The notes under the pieces were generated by a model. The model did no database searches. It worked only from the letters and a program-made list of their open reading frames with translations, and was not told where the DNA came from. The translations under genes and the position numbers were made by a program. Positions 14,545 through 22,055 of a stretch of DNA of 22,501 nt are shown here, in pieces (within the stretch, counting starts at the first letter, position 1; every line of letters starts with the position of its first letter). The stretch lies in NCBI GenBank assembly GCA_964517555.1, contig CAZFEF010000012.1:1-22501 (forward strand), given 5' to 3'. Source of the stretch: DAONDZ01 sp964517555 (lineage in GTDB: Bacteria; Patescibacteriota; Patescibacteriia; Patescibacteriales; UBA12465).

Positions 14545-14925
14545 TTATTTAGGTAGGTATTTTTTGAATAGCTTTTCTGCCTCTCGCCGCTGTCGAACCT
14601 CGGGTGATATTTTGGTCTTTTTCAAAACCTTAAACATCCAAAAGACCATCAGCGCCACCCAAAGCAAAAGAATAATCCGCGCTGTAAAAAACGGGACTTG
14701 TTCATAATGAAAGAATAATAAAACGATGCCAATGGCAAAATTACCCCAGGAAAAATTTTCCAGCCGTCCCCAAAAACGAATACTCTGCCGGCGACGCATA
14801 ATTAAAGAAACAACGGCCAGGGCCAGAAGAACCAGTAAAAATCCAGCAAAAATATACTGCCAGATAACGAGCAACGGCGGGTTAGAATAAGAAAACCAAA
14901 ATCCAAGTGTTATCCAATTACCCAT
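14545..14925 (-). CDS. small integral membrane protein, unknown function
   Basis: The protein has 126 residues and three membrane helices (about 21-43, 60-72 and 80-101), with basic loops (MRRRQSIRFWGR; KVLKKTK) on the likely cytoplasmic side and a Lys/Arg/Glu-rich C-terminal helix ending FKKYLPK. The segment FFHYEQVPFFTARIILLLWV is distinctive, with short polar residues flanking the third helix. I do not recognise a named family. It is the last gene of the five-gene minus-strand operon, 4 bases after the methyltransferase. Confidence 0.7.
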   Translation of the reverse strand: MGNWITLGFWFSYSNPPLLVIWQYIFAGFLLVLLALAVVSLIMRRRQSIRFWGRLENFSWGNFAIGIVLLFFHYEQVPFFTARIILLLWVALMVFWMFKVLKKTKISPEVRQRREAEKLFKKYLPK

Positions 14926-14929
14926 ACAA

Positions 14930-15487
14930 TTATTTTTTCTTAAAAGTTAGGCCAAAATGATAGGCACCAGGAGAAAAATCTTGCTCTAGTTCCAGTCCCA
15001 TTCCAGATACCGTAGCCAACAATTTATCCGGCTTGAGGCGCTGTGAAGGTGGCGGACCAAAGCCCTTAGCTTTGGGCGACCAATCGACTAGCACTAATCT
15101 CCCGCCTGGCTTTATCATTCTAGCGGCTTCCTTAATCATGTCAAGACCGTTATGAGCTTGATGCAAAACATTAATCAAAAAAGCGGCGTCTAAGGCCTTC
15201 TCTTTAATTTTAGTGGCGCCAAAAACCTCTAAATTACTCCAAACAGTTTCAATCTGGCTCAAATTCTCCAACCGAGCTTGTTTTTTGATGGAATCTAGAA
15301 CCCCGGGCAAAACATCAACGGCATAAACCTTGCCACTTGGCCCGACTAGCCTAGCTAGCGGAAAAACGAAATAGCCGAACTGACCACAACCTAAATCAGC
15401 TACCACCTTATCATCGGGCTGACTTAGTTGACCTAATATAGCATAATAATTTAATAGCTTGTTTTTGCTCATCATATATTTATTCAA
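14930..15487 (-). CDS. class I SAM-dependent methyltransferase
   Basis: The protein has up to 185 residues. Motif I is VVADLGCGQFGYF (28-40), the ribose-binding acidic residue is D58 in YAVDVLPGVLD, motif IV region is LDAAFLINVLHQ, and post-motif IKPGGRLVLVDW is clear. The fold resembles UbiE/Met-10-type small methyltransferases, but the C-terminal part is short and gives no clue to the substrate. Start codons at 15487, 15475 and 15472 are all possible; the first overlaps the preceding gene by 8 bases, the latter two leave a 4-7 base gap. Position in a surface-protein operon does not identify its target. Confidence 0.85.
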   Translation of the reverse strand: MNKYMMSKNKLLNYYAILGQLSQPDDKVVADLGCGQFGYFVFPLARLVGPSGKVYAVDVLPGVLDSIKKQARLENLSQIETVWSNLEVFGATKIKEKALDAAFLINVLHQAHNGLDMIKEAARMIKPGGRLVLVDWSPKAKGFGPPPSQRLKPDKLLATVSGMGLELEQDFSPGAYHFGLTFKKK

Positions 15488-16151
15488 CTAATATTTGCCT
15501 AGTTACGGCTCGCTCTTGACTATACTTTTTTTTGGCGGTGATTACGATCACGTTAACCCCAGGCTTCAAGCTTACTATCTGATTAAAATTTCCGAAACGA
15601 TCAATTAAGATGATTTGCCCATTAATTTTCACCTCGCTCTCAGGATCGGTTTTGCCGCTGACCGGAGCTGATAACTCAGTCTGAACTTGTTTTTCGGCTG
15701 TTGGGGAAATAATTTTTAAATCCGGAGGAGTAGTAATTTTTTTTAGATAAAAACTAAGATAAAGCAGGCAGGTAATAATGACAGCGGCAATCAAGCCATT
15801 GCGCAAAATTTTAGGAAAGATCATCAACTTATCCTTGGCTACCACCTTATTAGCAAAAGCGTCGGCAGCTGAATGTCTAACCATCTTCTTTTCGCTTAAA
15901 AGCGCCCGATTAATCTTCTTATAATCCAAACGCAGAAACTCAATATATTTTTTTAAAAAAATCTGGCCATAGATGCCGGCTGGCAATCGTTGATATTCCT
16001 CAGTCTCTAGCGCCTGAATATATTCCGCCTTGGTTTTCAGTCGTTTGGCCACTTCTTTAATCTCCCAACCGGACTCTAGGCGCGCTAAACGTAGCTGATC
16101 GCCAATGCTTTTATACTCTGACAAAACCGGCCGCCTAGAAAAAGCGTTCAT
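15480..16151 (-). CDS. RodZ-like HTH membrane protein with extracytoplasmic beta domain
   Basis: The protein has 223 residues. An Xre/RodZ-type helix-turn-helix region spans about 15-75 (SIGDQLRLARLESGWEIKE, AEYIQALETEEYQRLP, YGQIFLKKYIEFL). A single membrane helix lies at about 117-136. Outside, residues about 144-223 form a beta-sandwich-like domain (LKIISPTAEKQV, PVSGKTDPESEVKINGQ, FNQIVSLKPGVNVIVITA) of the kind seen in Patescibacterial surface proteins. RodZ couples MreB to the cell wall, but no MreB is in the window, so a sensor or scaffold role for the neighbouring pilin and lipoprotein is equally possible. It starts 3 bases past the pilin stop. Confidence 0.8.
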   Translation of the reverse strand: MNAFSRRPVLSEYKSIGDQLRLARLESGWEIKEVAKRLKTKAEYIQALETEEYQRLPAGIYGQIFLKKYIEFLRLDYKKINRALLSEKKMVRHSAADAFANKVVAKDKLMIFPKILRNGLIAAVIITCLLYLSFYLKKITTPPDLKIISPTAEKQVQTELSAPVSGKTDPESEVKINGQIILIDRFGNFNQIVSLKPGVNVIVITAKKKYSQERAVTRQILVE

Positions 16152-16154
16152 AAT

Positions 16155-16559
16155 CTAAGGAGCGACCTGCCCGTCAAAAACGTAATCGTCGACCACGCCC
16201 ATGGACTGGGTAAAAAACTGAATAATCAAATAACTAGAAAAAACGATAATCAGACCCATTACTGACCCGAGAATAATCTTCTTTCCCTGGGCGACACTCT
16301 CGGCATTACCAGCAGATATCAATAACATAAAACCACCATAAATGAACATCAAAAGAGTTAGCGATCCGACGATTCCCAAAATCCAGTCAGCCACATTGAC
16401 ACCAGTTCGAACTATATCATTTAAAGTGTAGCTACCACTCTCCTTGTTGTTATCTGGAACAATCGCTGCTTTAGTTCTAACCACAAAGATTAAAGACAAG
16501 ACGAACAAACTAAGAAGAAAGATTCCGAAACGACGCAAAAATATTTTTTTTGATTTCAT
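16155..16559 (-). CDS. T4SS_pilin-type small membrane protein, solitary seventh copy
   Basis: The protein has 134 residues. The signal helix is about 1-31 (ending TKA), the exposed region is polar (IVPDNNKESGSYTLNDIV), helix 1 is followed by the loop GFMLLISAGNAESVAQGKKI, and helix 2 is VMGLIIVFSSYLIIQFF. The loop keeps GN and KK but has LLISAGNAES where array copies have WMTAxGNEE, so it is a diverged paralogue. It sits between a solute-binding lipoprotein (5 bases upstream) and the RodZ-like gene (3 bases downstream), separate from the six-gene array. Confidence 0.8.
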   Translation of the reverse strand: MKSKKIFLRRFGIFLLSLFVLSLIFVVRTKAAIVPDNNKESGSYTLNDIVRTGVNVADWILGIVGSLTLLMFIYGGFMLLISAGNAESVAQGKKIILGSVMGLIIVFSSYLIIQFFTQSMGVVDDYVFDGQVAP

Positions 16560-16564
16560 ATAAT

Positions 16565-17935
16565 TTAGGGATTAATGGTTTGTTGTACTCGTCCGACCGT
16601 CAAATTCATTATTTCTCCCAACTTAGCCTCATTGCCCACGGCATTATCGATCATTTCGTTCATAGCTTGTTCGGCGGCAGTTACATTCTTGCCATGATAC
16701 CAACTCTTAGCCGTTAATATCTGGTCAGCAAAAACGCCGATCTCCTGATCTTCGCGCTGAGTAGCGATCAATGATCTCAAAGCGGTTGGTTTCTTGGTTT
16801 TGTTCAAATAAGTTTGGGCCTGCTCAGCTTGAGCCATAAATTGAATGAAGTCCCAGGCCTCGTTGATATGAGCACTTTTTTTAGAGACTACCTCGACCCA
16901 ATAGTTAGCGAAATTAGTCGGGGCCGAACTGCCCTCAATCTGCGGTAATTTAGCGACGCCAAAGTTAAGCTTTGGAGCTCTAGCTTTAATAGTCGGCAAG
17001 TGATAAGCATAACCGAACATCAAGGCTAGGTTGCCACTGGTGAATGCATCGACTGAATTATTTAAATCATTATTCCAAGAATAGACTTCCTTAACCGGAT
17101 TAGCAAAATCGGTATAGAAGCGCAAAGCGGCGGCTCCAGGATTATAGTCCCCCTTAAGACCAGGCGGCATTTGATTAAACATTACTTCACCGCTATCACT
17201 CAACATAATAGCCCCGTTTTGCATCATTAAAACCGAAAGGATATCAGTTGAACGTTCAATACTCGTCGACCCCCCTAGAGCGGCTCCCGATTGCAGTATA
17301 TTGCCTTTGAGGTCTTGCTTGGTCAACTTCTTAACCACTTGCTGAAATTCTCGATTCCAGTACTGAGGAATAGTGGTCAACCCAGCGTTGTTTAATAAGT
17401 CGCGATTATAATAGAGAGCCAGAGTGTCTAAAGCTAATGGCAAGCCATAAATCTTGTTGTCCATCACTACATCAGAGTAAACCACATCAACAAAATTGTC
17501 CTTTAATCCCTTGAGGGTCAAACTGCGAGTAGTGCGCAATTCCGGCACTACTTCTTTTTTGATAGTTCCCTTAGTGACCGGATAGACCATGGAAATTTGA
17601 GCTGGTAATGGCGCTAATTTGCCTTGATATTTTTTCATCCAAGTATTGTTGATGGAGAAAATATCCGGCCCACGATCTTCGGCAAAAGCGTTCAGCAACT
17701 CATTCTCATATTCATCATAACGCAATTTGCGATAGTTGATGCTGATAAAAGGGTGCATGGCATTATACTTCTGGATAATCTCAGCAAAATCATCCGGGCC
17801 ATCCCAAACCCGCCAATAGGTCAAAGTTACAGGTTTCATGCCTTCCGCTATCTCTTTGCTAGTAGTCTTGCAACCGAAACCCGAGGTCATAATTAAGACG
17901 AACAAAAGACTTAAAACAATTAATTTTTTAGTCAT
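16565..17935 (-). CDS. extracellular solute-binding lipoprotein (family 1), no permease nearby
   Basis: The protein has 456 residues. The signal ends in MTSGFGC with the likely lipid-modified cysteine at C22; the lipobox is non-standard (Phe at -2), though GFGC is a familiar form in Patescibacteria. The body follows SBP_bac_1: LTYWRVWDGPDDFAEIIQKY near the start, GPDIFSINNTWMKKY, YGLPLALDTLALYYNRDLL, SGNLALMFGYAYHLP, and EAWDFIQFMAQAEQAQTYL near the end. Such proteins bind sugars or peptides for ABC importers, yet the operon holds a pilin, a RodZ-like protein and a methyltransferase and no permease or ATPase. The ligand is unknown. An extended -10 promoter lies about 24 bases upstream. Confidence 0.88.
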   Translation of the reverse strand: MTKKLIVLSLLFVLIMTSGFGCKTTSKEIAEGMKPVTLTYWRVWDGPDDFAEIIQKYNAMHPFISINYRKLRYDEYENELLNAFAEDRGPDIFSINNTWMKKYQGKLAPLPAQISMVYPVTKGTIKKEVVPELRTTRSLTLKGLKDNFVDVVYSDVVMDNKIYGLPLALDTLALYYNRDLLNNAGLTTIPQYWNREFQQVVKKLTKQDLKGNILQSGAALGGSTSIERSTDILSVLMMQNGAIMLSDSGEVMFNQMPPGLKGDYNPGAAALRFYTDFANPVKEVYSWNNDLNNSVDAFTSGNLALMFGYAYHLPTIKARAPKLNFGVAKLPQIEGSSAPTNFANYWVEVVSKKSAHINEAWDFIQFMAQAEQAQTYLNKTKKPTALRSLIATQREDQEIGVFADQILTAKSWYHGKNVTAAEQAMNEMIDNAVGNEAKLGEIMNLTVGRVQQTINP

Positions 17936-17958
17936 AAGATAATATTAAAGGTATTTTA

Positions 17959-17967
17959 ATTATACCA
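17959..17967 (-). promoter_or_regulatory. extended -10 promoter of the solute-binding/pilin operon
   Basis: The minus strand reads TGGTATAAT (17967-17959), a perfect TATAAT with the TGn extension. No good -35 is visible. The leader would be about 17 bases with no Shine-Dalgarno sequence. Confidence 0.6.
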
Positions 17968-17990
17968 GAATTATCCGAAATAGTCCAAAC

Positions 17991-18013
17991 AAAAACCGGC
18001 CCCTCTGGGCCGG
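17991..18013 (-). terminator. smc terminator
   Basis: On the minus strand: CCGGCCC, a 4-base loop, GGGCCGG, then T5. The stem is a perfect 7 bp, all G-C. It lies 15 bases past the smc stop. Confidence 0.85.
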
Positions 18014-18028
18014 AGAACAGAAAATAAC

Positions 18029-20707
18029 CTAGTCGACTTTAACTTCGTCTAGTTTGACGCTCAACAACTGGGAAACGCCATCGGCTTGCATGGTAATTCC
18101 ATAAAGGACGCTGGCCTTCCGCATCGAAGCACGATTATGAGTAATCACAATAAATTGAGTCTTGTCAGATAAATCGTCTAAAATCTTAGCTAGACGCTCG
18201 GAATTAGCTTCGTCTAAAGCGGCGTCAACTTCATCTAAAACCACGAAGGGCGAAGGGTTGGCACTGATGATGGCCGAAATTAAAGCAATGGCCGTCAAGG
18301 CTCGTTCTCCGCCGGAAAGCATAGAAATAGAACGGATTTTTTTGCCCGGAGGCGTAGCTTCAATCTCAATCCCGGCCAAGCCAGTGGCATTGTGTCGGCG
18401 CAAGAATTTTATTCTCTGCAAATTATTATACTCTAATTGCTTGTCGCTCTCCGGAGCAATGGTCGCTTCAATTTTATCCTTTGGCTCTTGTCCCTCTAAC
18501 TCATCAGCCATCACTTTAATAATCTTGGCCGAACCGCCACTAAAAAGAATCTTGAAATATTCTGAAAACTTTTCTTGAATAATTTTAAATTCCTGGTCAA
18601 AACGCTCCTTGATGGTGACATCTAATTCATAAATAACTTTTTCTAGCGACTTAATCGCCTGGTTTAAGTCAGTTGTCTGCTTGAACAGGAAATCATAACG
18701 TTCTTTGGTGGTTTCATATTCCTTAGTAACTTCAGGATCAATGCCGCCAATCATCTCTAAGTTCTTTTTGAGCTGGCTAATTTTCTCTTGCCAAACATCG
18801 ACATCATAGATTTCACGGTTGCGACCATCTTTTACCTCCTTTAAGTCTCCGAGTTGAGCCCGAATATCAGTTTCCAAATCTTCCAATCGAGTTTCATAAC
18901 GGGTAGCGCTCACTTTTAATTCACTAATTTCGGCATTGATCTCTACTAATTCCAGCTGCAAGCTCTGTGCGGTCTTTTGCAAATCAAATAACTGCCGTCT
19001 TTGTCCTTCTTGTTCGTCCTGAAACTGTTTCAAGGCCTCTTTAGCTGCCAACCAAGCTGATTCTGCCTGAGCTAATTTCTGCTGGCATTCTTTCTTTTGC
19101 GATTTCATCTGATCACTATCAGGCAACGAGGTGGACTGTTCTAATTTTTGTTCGATATTACCCAGCTCCTGGCGCAAAGACTTCTCTTTTTCTGACAAAA
19201 ACTTCTGCCGTTCCTGCACTTGAGCTAATTCTAGCTGGGCTAGATTCCAAGCCTCACTTCGGCTTTCACGCAAATCGTTGACGGCTAATAACTCGGCTTG
19301 GATTTTTTTGATAGCCGCCTGGCTATCAGATTTGGCGGCCAAACGACTAACCTCCTCTAATTCCCGACGAATTTCTTGTAAAATAGTTTTAATTTTGTCG
19401 ATATCCATTTCCGCTTCGGCGGCGGTTAGTTGTTGCAGCGATTTATCTAAACGCTGATTAATTTCATTTAAACCATCGTCACCAGCCTTGATCCCTACCT
19501 GGCTCAATTCTTGATTTAATCTAGCCACTTTCTGGATCAAATCAGTTCTCTCGACTTGCAAATGTTCGATATTCTTCTGGTATCGATCAACAACAGTGAT
19601 GGTATTTTCTCGCTCTGTCTGGAGAAGGGCTAGCTCCTGGCCCAGCTCTTGGCGACGGTTGTTTAAATAGGCTAAATCAAAAGCGCCGCTGGCCTCCCAT
19701 TTAGTTTCTAGATAAGCATCCAAGCGGTTGATCTCCTTGGTTAACTTTTCTTTTTCGAGCTGACAAGCATTAAGTTTCTGCTCTAGCTCCAGGGATTGGG
19801 AATTAATTCTGGCGCTTTCTGGCTCTTGATTCAATTGACGATTAAGTTCAGCTAATTTATCATCCCGACTATTACGCGTTTTTTCCAACTCCAAAAACTT
19901 TTGATTAACCTCATTTAATCGATCATTGATCTCGTGCCACACCTGGCGATAATACTGTATTTGATATTCTCTCAGCTCCGTTTCTAGAGAACTGCGTCTT
20001 TCCAAGCGATTAACCTGTCTAGTGAGACTGCGCAAACGCGGCTCGATTTCGTTTAAAAGTATTTCGACCTGATTCAAATTCTCATAACTGTTTTGCAGTT
20101 TGTTTAAGGCAATGTCGCGCTTGATCTGATATTGCTTCACTCCGGTAGCTTCGTCAAAAAAATCTTTCCGTTCGGCTAAGCTAGTATTCAAAAAGCCTTC
20201 GACCATTCCTTGGCCGATGACACTATAGGTTTTTTGTCCAAAATTGGCTTTAGCTAACAAAATTTGAATATCAGACAAACGAGTGCGGCTGTTGTTGATT
20301 AAATATTCCCCCTCGCCGTCACGATAGATGCGACGGGTAATAACTATCTGTGGTTGTCTGAGAATTAGATCTAAATTTTTCTCATCTTCGCTGGCTTCCG
20401 GATTAATCGGTCGTCTGGGACCGTCTTGGTTATTCAAATGCAAAGACACCTCGGCCATGCCTAAACGGCCCTTTTGATCAGAACCGGAAAAAATTACATC
20501 ATCGCTTTTCTTGCCGCGCAAAGCCTTCAAGCTTTGTTCGCCCAAAGCCCAGCGCACCGCATCAGCGATGTTGGATTTGCCCGAACCATTAGGGCCGACC
20601 ACGGCGGTGATACCCCGCTTAGTGCCGGAAATGATACCCGGGAAAACTAATTTATTTTTGTTGGCGAAAGATTTAAAGCCTTGGATTTCCAGTTTCTCGA
20701 GATACAT
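18029..20707 (-). CDS. smc: SMC-family chromosome segregation ATPase, short and apparently hinge-less
   Basis: The N-terminal ABC half has QGFKSFANK (9-17), Walker A GPNGSGKS (38-45) and the Q-loop/lever region GQGMVEGFLN with FFDEATGVKQYQIKR (about 165-199). Coiled coil covers about 205-400 and 460-690. The C-terminal half has LSGGE (797-801), Walker B FVVLDE (821-826), and the THNR switch histidine (about 856-859). At 892 residues it is about 300 shorter than typical bacterial SMC (near 1190). Between the two coils I see only a Gly break (VGIKAGDDG, about 404-412) and more Glu/Leu-rich helix, with neither a hinge domain nor a Rad50-type CxxC hook. The ATPase heads fit SMC rather than Rad50. 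ScpA and ScpB are not in the window. Confidence 0.88.
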   Translation of the reverse strand: MYLEKLEIQGFKSFANKNKLVFPGIISGTKRGITAVVGPNGSGKSNIADAVRWALGEQSLKALRGKKSDDVIFSGSDQKGRLGMAEVSLHLNNQDGPRRPINPEASEDEKNLDLILRQPQIVITRRIYRDGEGEYLINNSRTRLSDIQILLAKANFGQKTYSVIGQGMVEGFLNTSLAERKDFFDEATGVKQYQIKRDIALNKLQNSYENLNQVEILLNEIEPRLRSLTRQVNRLERRSSLETELREYQIQYYRQVWHEINDRLNEVNQKFLELEKTRNSRDDKLAELNRQLNQEPESARINSQSLELEQKLNACQLEKEKLTKEINRLDAYLETKWEASGAFDLAYLNNRRQELGQELALLQTERENTITVVDRYQKNIEHLQVERTDLIQKVARLNQELSQVGIKAGDDGLNEINQRLDKSLQQLTAAEAEMDIDKIKTILQEIRRELEEVSRLAAKSDSQAAIKKIQAELLAVNDLRESRSEAWNLAQLELAQVQERQKFLSEKEKSLRQELGNIEQKLEQSTSLPDSDQMKSQKKECQQKLAQAESAWLAAKEALKQFQDEQEGQRRQLFDLQKTAQSLQLELVEINAEISELKVSATRYETRLEDLETDIRAQLGDLKEVKDGRNREIYDVDVWQEKISQLKKNLEMIGGIDPEVTKEYETTKERYDFLFKQTTDLNQAIKSLEKVIYELDVTIKERFDQEFKIIQEKFSEYFKILFSGGSAKIIKVMADELEGQEPKDKIEATIAPESDKQLEYNNLQRIKFLRRHNATGLAGIEIEATPPGKKIRSISMLSGGERALTAIALISAIISANPSPFVVLDEVDAALDEANSERLAKILDDLSDKTQFIVITHNRASMRKASVLYGITMQADGVSQLLSVKLDEVKVD

Positions 20708-20753
20708 AAATAAAAACGCGAGAGGCGTTAATAGTGTAATTAACTGCTATTTT

Positions 20754-20794
20754 TGCTATAATATCACTATAAATTATTTTATCTAAAAAGTAAA
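20754..20794. promoter_or_regulatory. divergent promoters for the kinase gene (+) and smc (-)
   Basis: On plus, TGCTATAAT (20754-20762) is a perfect extended -10, with no clear -35, giving a leader of about 38 bases to the kinase ATG. On minus, TTTACT (20794-20789), a 17-base spacer and TATAGT (20771-20766) make a fair smc promoter with a leader of about 52 bases. The two sites nearly touch, so the polymerases would compete. Confidence 0.55.
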
Positions 20795-20806
20795 CCGCAA
20801 ATTGCT

Positions 20807-21382
20807 ATGATTATTTCCCTCTCCGGCGCTCATGGTTCGGGCAAGTCCACGGTCGCCCAAAAACTGGCCGAAGCCTTAAATTGGCCCCGATATTACATGG
20901 GCGGAATGAGACGTGAAGCGGCCAAAAAACAAGGAATGACTTTAGCGGAATATAATCAGCTGGGAGAAAATAATCCAGAAACCGATAGGATTGTTGATGA
21001 ATACCAACAAGAATTGGGACGAACCCAAGATAATTTTGTCATCGAAGGCCGCACTTCTTGGTACTTCATTCCCCACTCCCTAAAAATATATCTAGACGTC
21101 AGCCCGCAAGTTGGAGCTGAAAGAATATATGGCCATTTGCAAGAGAAAAACGATCGCAATGAAGACAAAGAATTAGACAGTCCCGAAGCTGTTCTGACCA
21201 GCATGGAAAAACGAGCTGCTAGCGATGCAAAAAGATACAGTCAGTACTATAATTTCGATATTAATGACAAAAAGCACTACGACCTCTATTTAGACACCAC
21301 CAAAATGAACAAAGACCAGGTTTTTGCAGCTGTTTATCAATTCGTGCAAGAGAAAATTAACCAACTTGACAAAAGGGATTAG
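20807..21382 (+). CDS. cytidylate kinase-like P-loop nucleotide kinase
   Basis: The protein has 191 residues. Walker A is GAHGSGKST (7-15), followed by the lid and NMP-binding style segments YMGGMRREAAKKQGM (30-44), DRIVDEYQQELGRTQDNFVIEGRTSW (about 60-85) and a late YLDTTKMNKDQV. The small size and the RxxAxxxGMTLAEYNxL pattern fit the archaeal-type cytidylate kinase (COG1102, CmkB/AAA_18) that phosphorylates CMP/dCMP. Substrate is inferred from the family and not directly visible. No Shine-Dalgarno sequence; the promoter is the extended -10 upstream. Its last codons contain the -35 of the rplS promoter. Confidence 0.75.
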   Translation: MIISLSGAHGSGKSTVAQKLAEALNWPRYYMGGMRREAAKKQGMTLAEYNQLGENNPETDRIVDEYQQELGRTQDNFVIEGRTSWYFIPHSLKIYLDVSPQVGAERIYGHLQEKNDRNEDKELDSPEAVLTSMEKRAASDAKRYSQYYNFDINDKKHYDLYLDTTKMNKDQVFAAVYQFVQEKINQLDKRD

Positions 21383-21394
21383 CCATTATAAGAT
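21366..21394 (+). promoter_or_regulatory. rplS promoter inside the end of the kinase gene
   Basis: TTGACA (21366-21371), a 17-base spacer and TAAGAT (21389-21394, four of six consensus). The -35 lies in the last codons of the kinase CDS. Predicted start near 21401. Confidence 0.5.
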
Positions 21395-21418
21395 AGACGA
21401 AGATTTTAAATAAAAACC

Positions 21419-21443
21419 GTCTGAAATTAAGCTTCAGGCTTTT
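21419..21443 (+). promoter_or_regulatory. hairpin in the rplS leader
   Basis: GTCTGAA (21419-21425) pairs with TTCAGGC (21433-21439, one G-U pair) over a 7-base loop, followed by TTTT. It ends 12 bases before the rplS ATG. It could terminate the kinase transcript, attenuate rplS, or bind L19; the sequence alone does not decide. Confidence 0.45.
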
Positions 21444-21455
21444 AAATTACTCAAT

Positions 21456-21806
21456 ATGACTGCTGTCAAAACTAATGCCATCAAAGACCGTTCTATTGAT
21501 TTAAAACCGGGCATGACCGTCCGTGTTTATCAGAAAATCAAAGAGCTAAACACCAAGGGTGAAGAAAAAGAAAGAATACAATACTTTGAAGGAATGATTA
21601 TCGCTCGTAAACATAACAAGGAAAAAGGAGCAACAATCACCGTCAGAAAGATTTCCGATGGTGTCGGCGTAGAAAAGATCTTCCCGATCAACCTACCGAC
21701 TATCACCAAGATCGAAGTCAAGAAAAAGGCTGAAGTCAAAAGAGCCAAACTGTATTTCTTGAAGAAGGGTTATAAGAAAAAACTAAAAGAAAAAGTAGTA
21801 AAGTAG
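21456..21806 (+). CDS. rplS: 50S ribosomal protein L19 (bL19)
   Basis: This is a component of the large ribosomal subunit at the interface with the small subunit. The 116 residues match the family closely: LKPGMTVRVYQKIKE, ERIQYFEGMIIARK, TITVRKISDGVGVEKIFPINLPTITKIEV and RAKLYFLKKGYKKK. Length is usual; a few extra residues (NTKGEEK, about 32-38) lengthen the first loop, and the C-terminal tail is very basic. It is followed by a hairpin and two tRNA genes in the same orientation. Confidence 0.97.
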   Translation: MTAVKTNAIKDRSIDLKPGMTVRVYQKIKELNTKGEEKERIQYFEGMIIARKHNKEKGATITVRKISDGVGVEKIFPINLPTITKIEVKKKAEVKRAKLYFLKKGYKKKLKEKVVK

Positions 21807-21820
21807 AATACGATATATTT

Positions 21821-21851
21821 TATATAAGGCTGTTTAGGCCTTATATATTTT
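21821..21851 (+). terminator. hairpin after rplS ending at the tRNA-Leu 5' end
   Basis: TATATAAGGC (21821-21830) pairs perfectly with GCCTTATATA (21838-21847) over a 7-base loop, then TTTT (21848-21851). The T run ends on the base before tRNA-Leu begins. It may be a terminator for rplS or a processing signal in an rplS-tRNA transcript. Confidence 0.6.
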
Positions 21852-21936
21852 GGGCGAGTGGTGAAACTGGTAGACACGCAAGCTTGAGGTGCTTGTGGGG
21901 CAACCCTTGGAGGTTCAAGTCCTCTCTCGCCCACCA
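21852..21936 (+). tRNA. tRNA-Leu (anticodon GAG)
   Basis: The acceptor stem is GGGCGAG (21852-21858) with CTCGCCC (21926-21932), discriminator A, then an encoded CCA (21934-21936). The anticodon stem is CAAGC/GCTTG with loop TTGAGGT and anticodon GAG (21886-21888). A long variable arm (GTGGGGCAACCC region) and the T arm GAGG-TTCAAGT-CCTC confirm a class II leucine tRNA, decoding CUC/CUU. Confidence 0.96.
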
Positions 21937-21946
21937 CCCCAAAGAA

Positions 21947-22020
21947 GGGCGCATAGCTCAGCTGGTTAGAGCACTTCGTTTACACCGAAGGGGTCCAGGG
22001 TTCGAATCCTTGTGCGCCCA
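21947..22020 (+). tRNA. tRNA-Val (anticodon TAC)
   Basis: The acceptor stem is GGGCGCA (21947-21953) with TGCGCCC (22013-22019) and discriminator A. The anticodon stem is CTTCG/CGAAG with loop TTTACAC and anticodon TAC (21981-21983), reading GUA and probably other GUN codons. The T arm is CAGGG-TTCGAAT-CCTTG. The three bases after the discriminator are CCG, so CCA is not encoded, unlike the leucine gene 10 bases upstream. Confidence 0.96.
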
Positions 22021-22032
22021 CCGATACAAGAG

Positions 22033-22054
22033 ACAGGCTAGTGGCCTGTTTTTT
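22033..22054 (+). terminator. terminator of the tRNA transcript
   Basis: ACAGGC (22033-22038), loop TAGTG, GCCTGT (22044-22049), running into T6. On the minus strand no T tract follows, so it does not serve the LVIVD gene. Confidence 0.8.
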
Positions 22055-22055
22055 G

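Noticed and set aside
18162..18578. 138-residue plus-strand reading frame opposite the smc C-terminal part
   Set aside because: Antisense shadow of the conserved SMC head; no own promoter or motif.
20715..20730. Inverted repeat AACGC/GCGTT upstream of smc, considered as an operator or terminator
   Set aside because: The stem is 5 bp, with nothing to link it to a regulator and no T tract in the right place.
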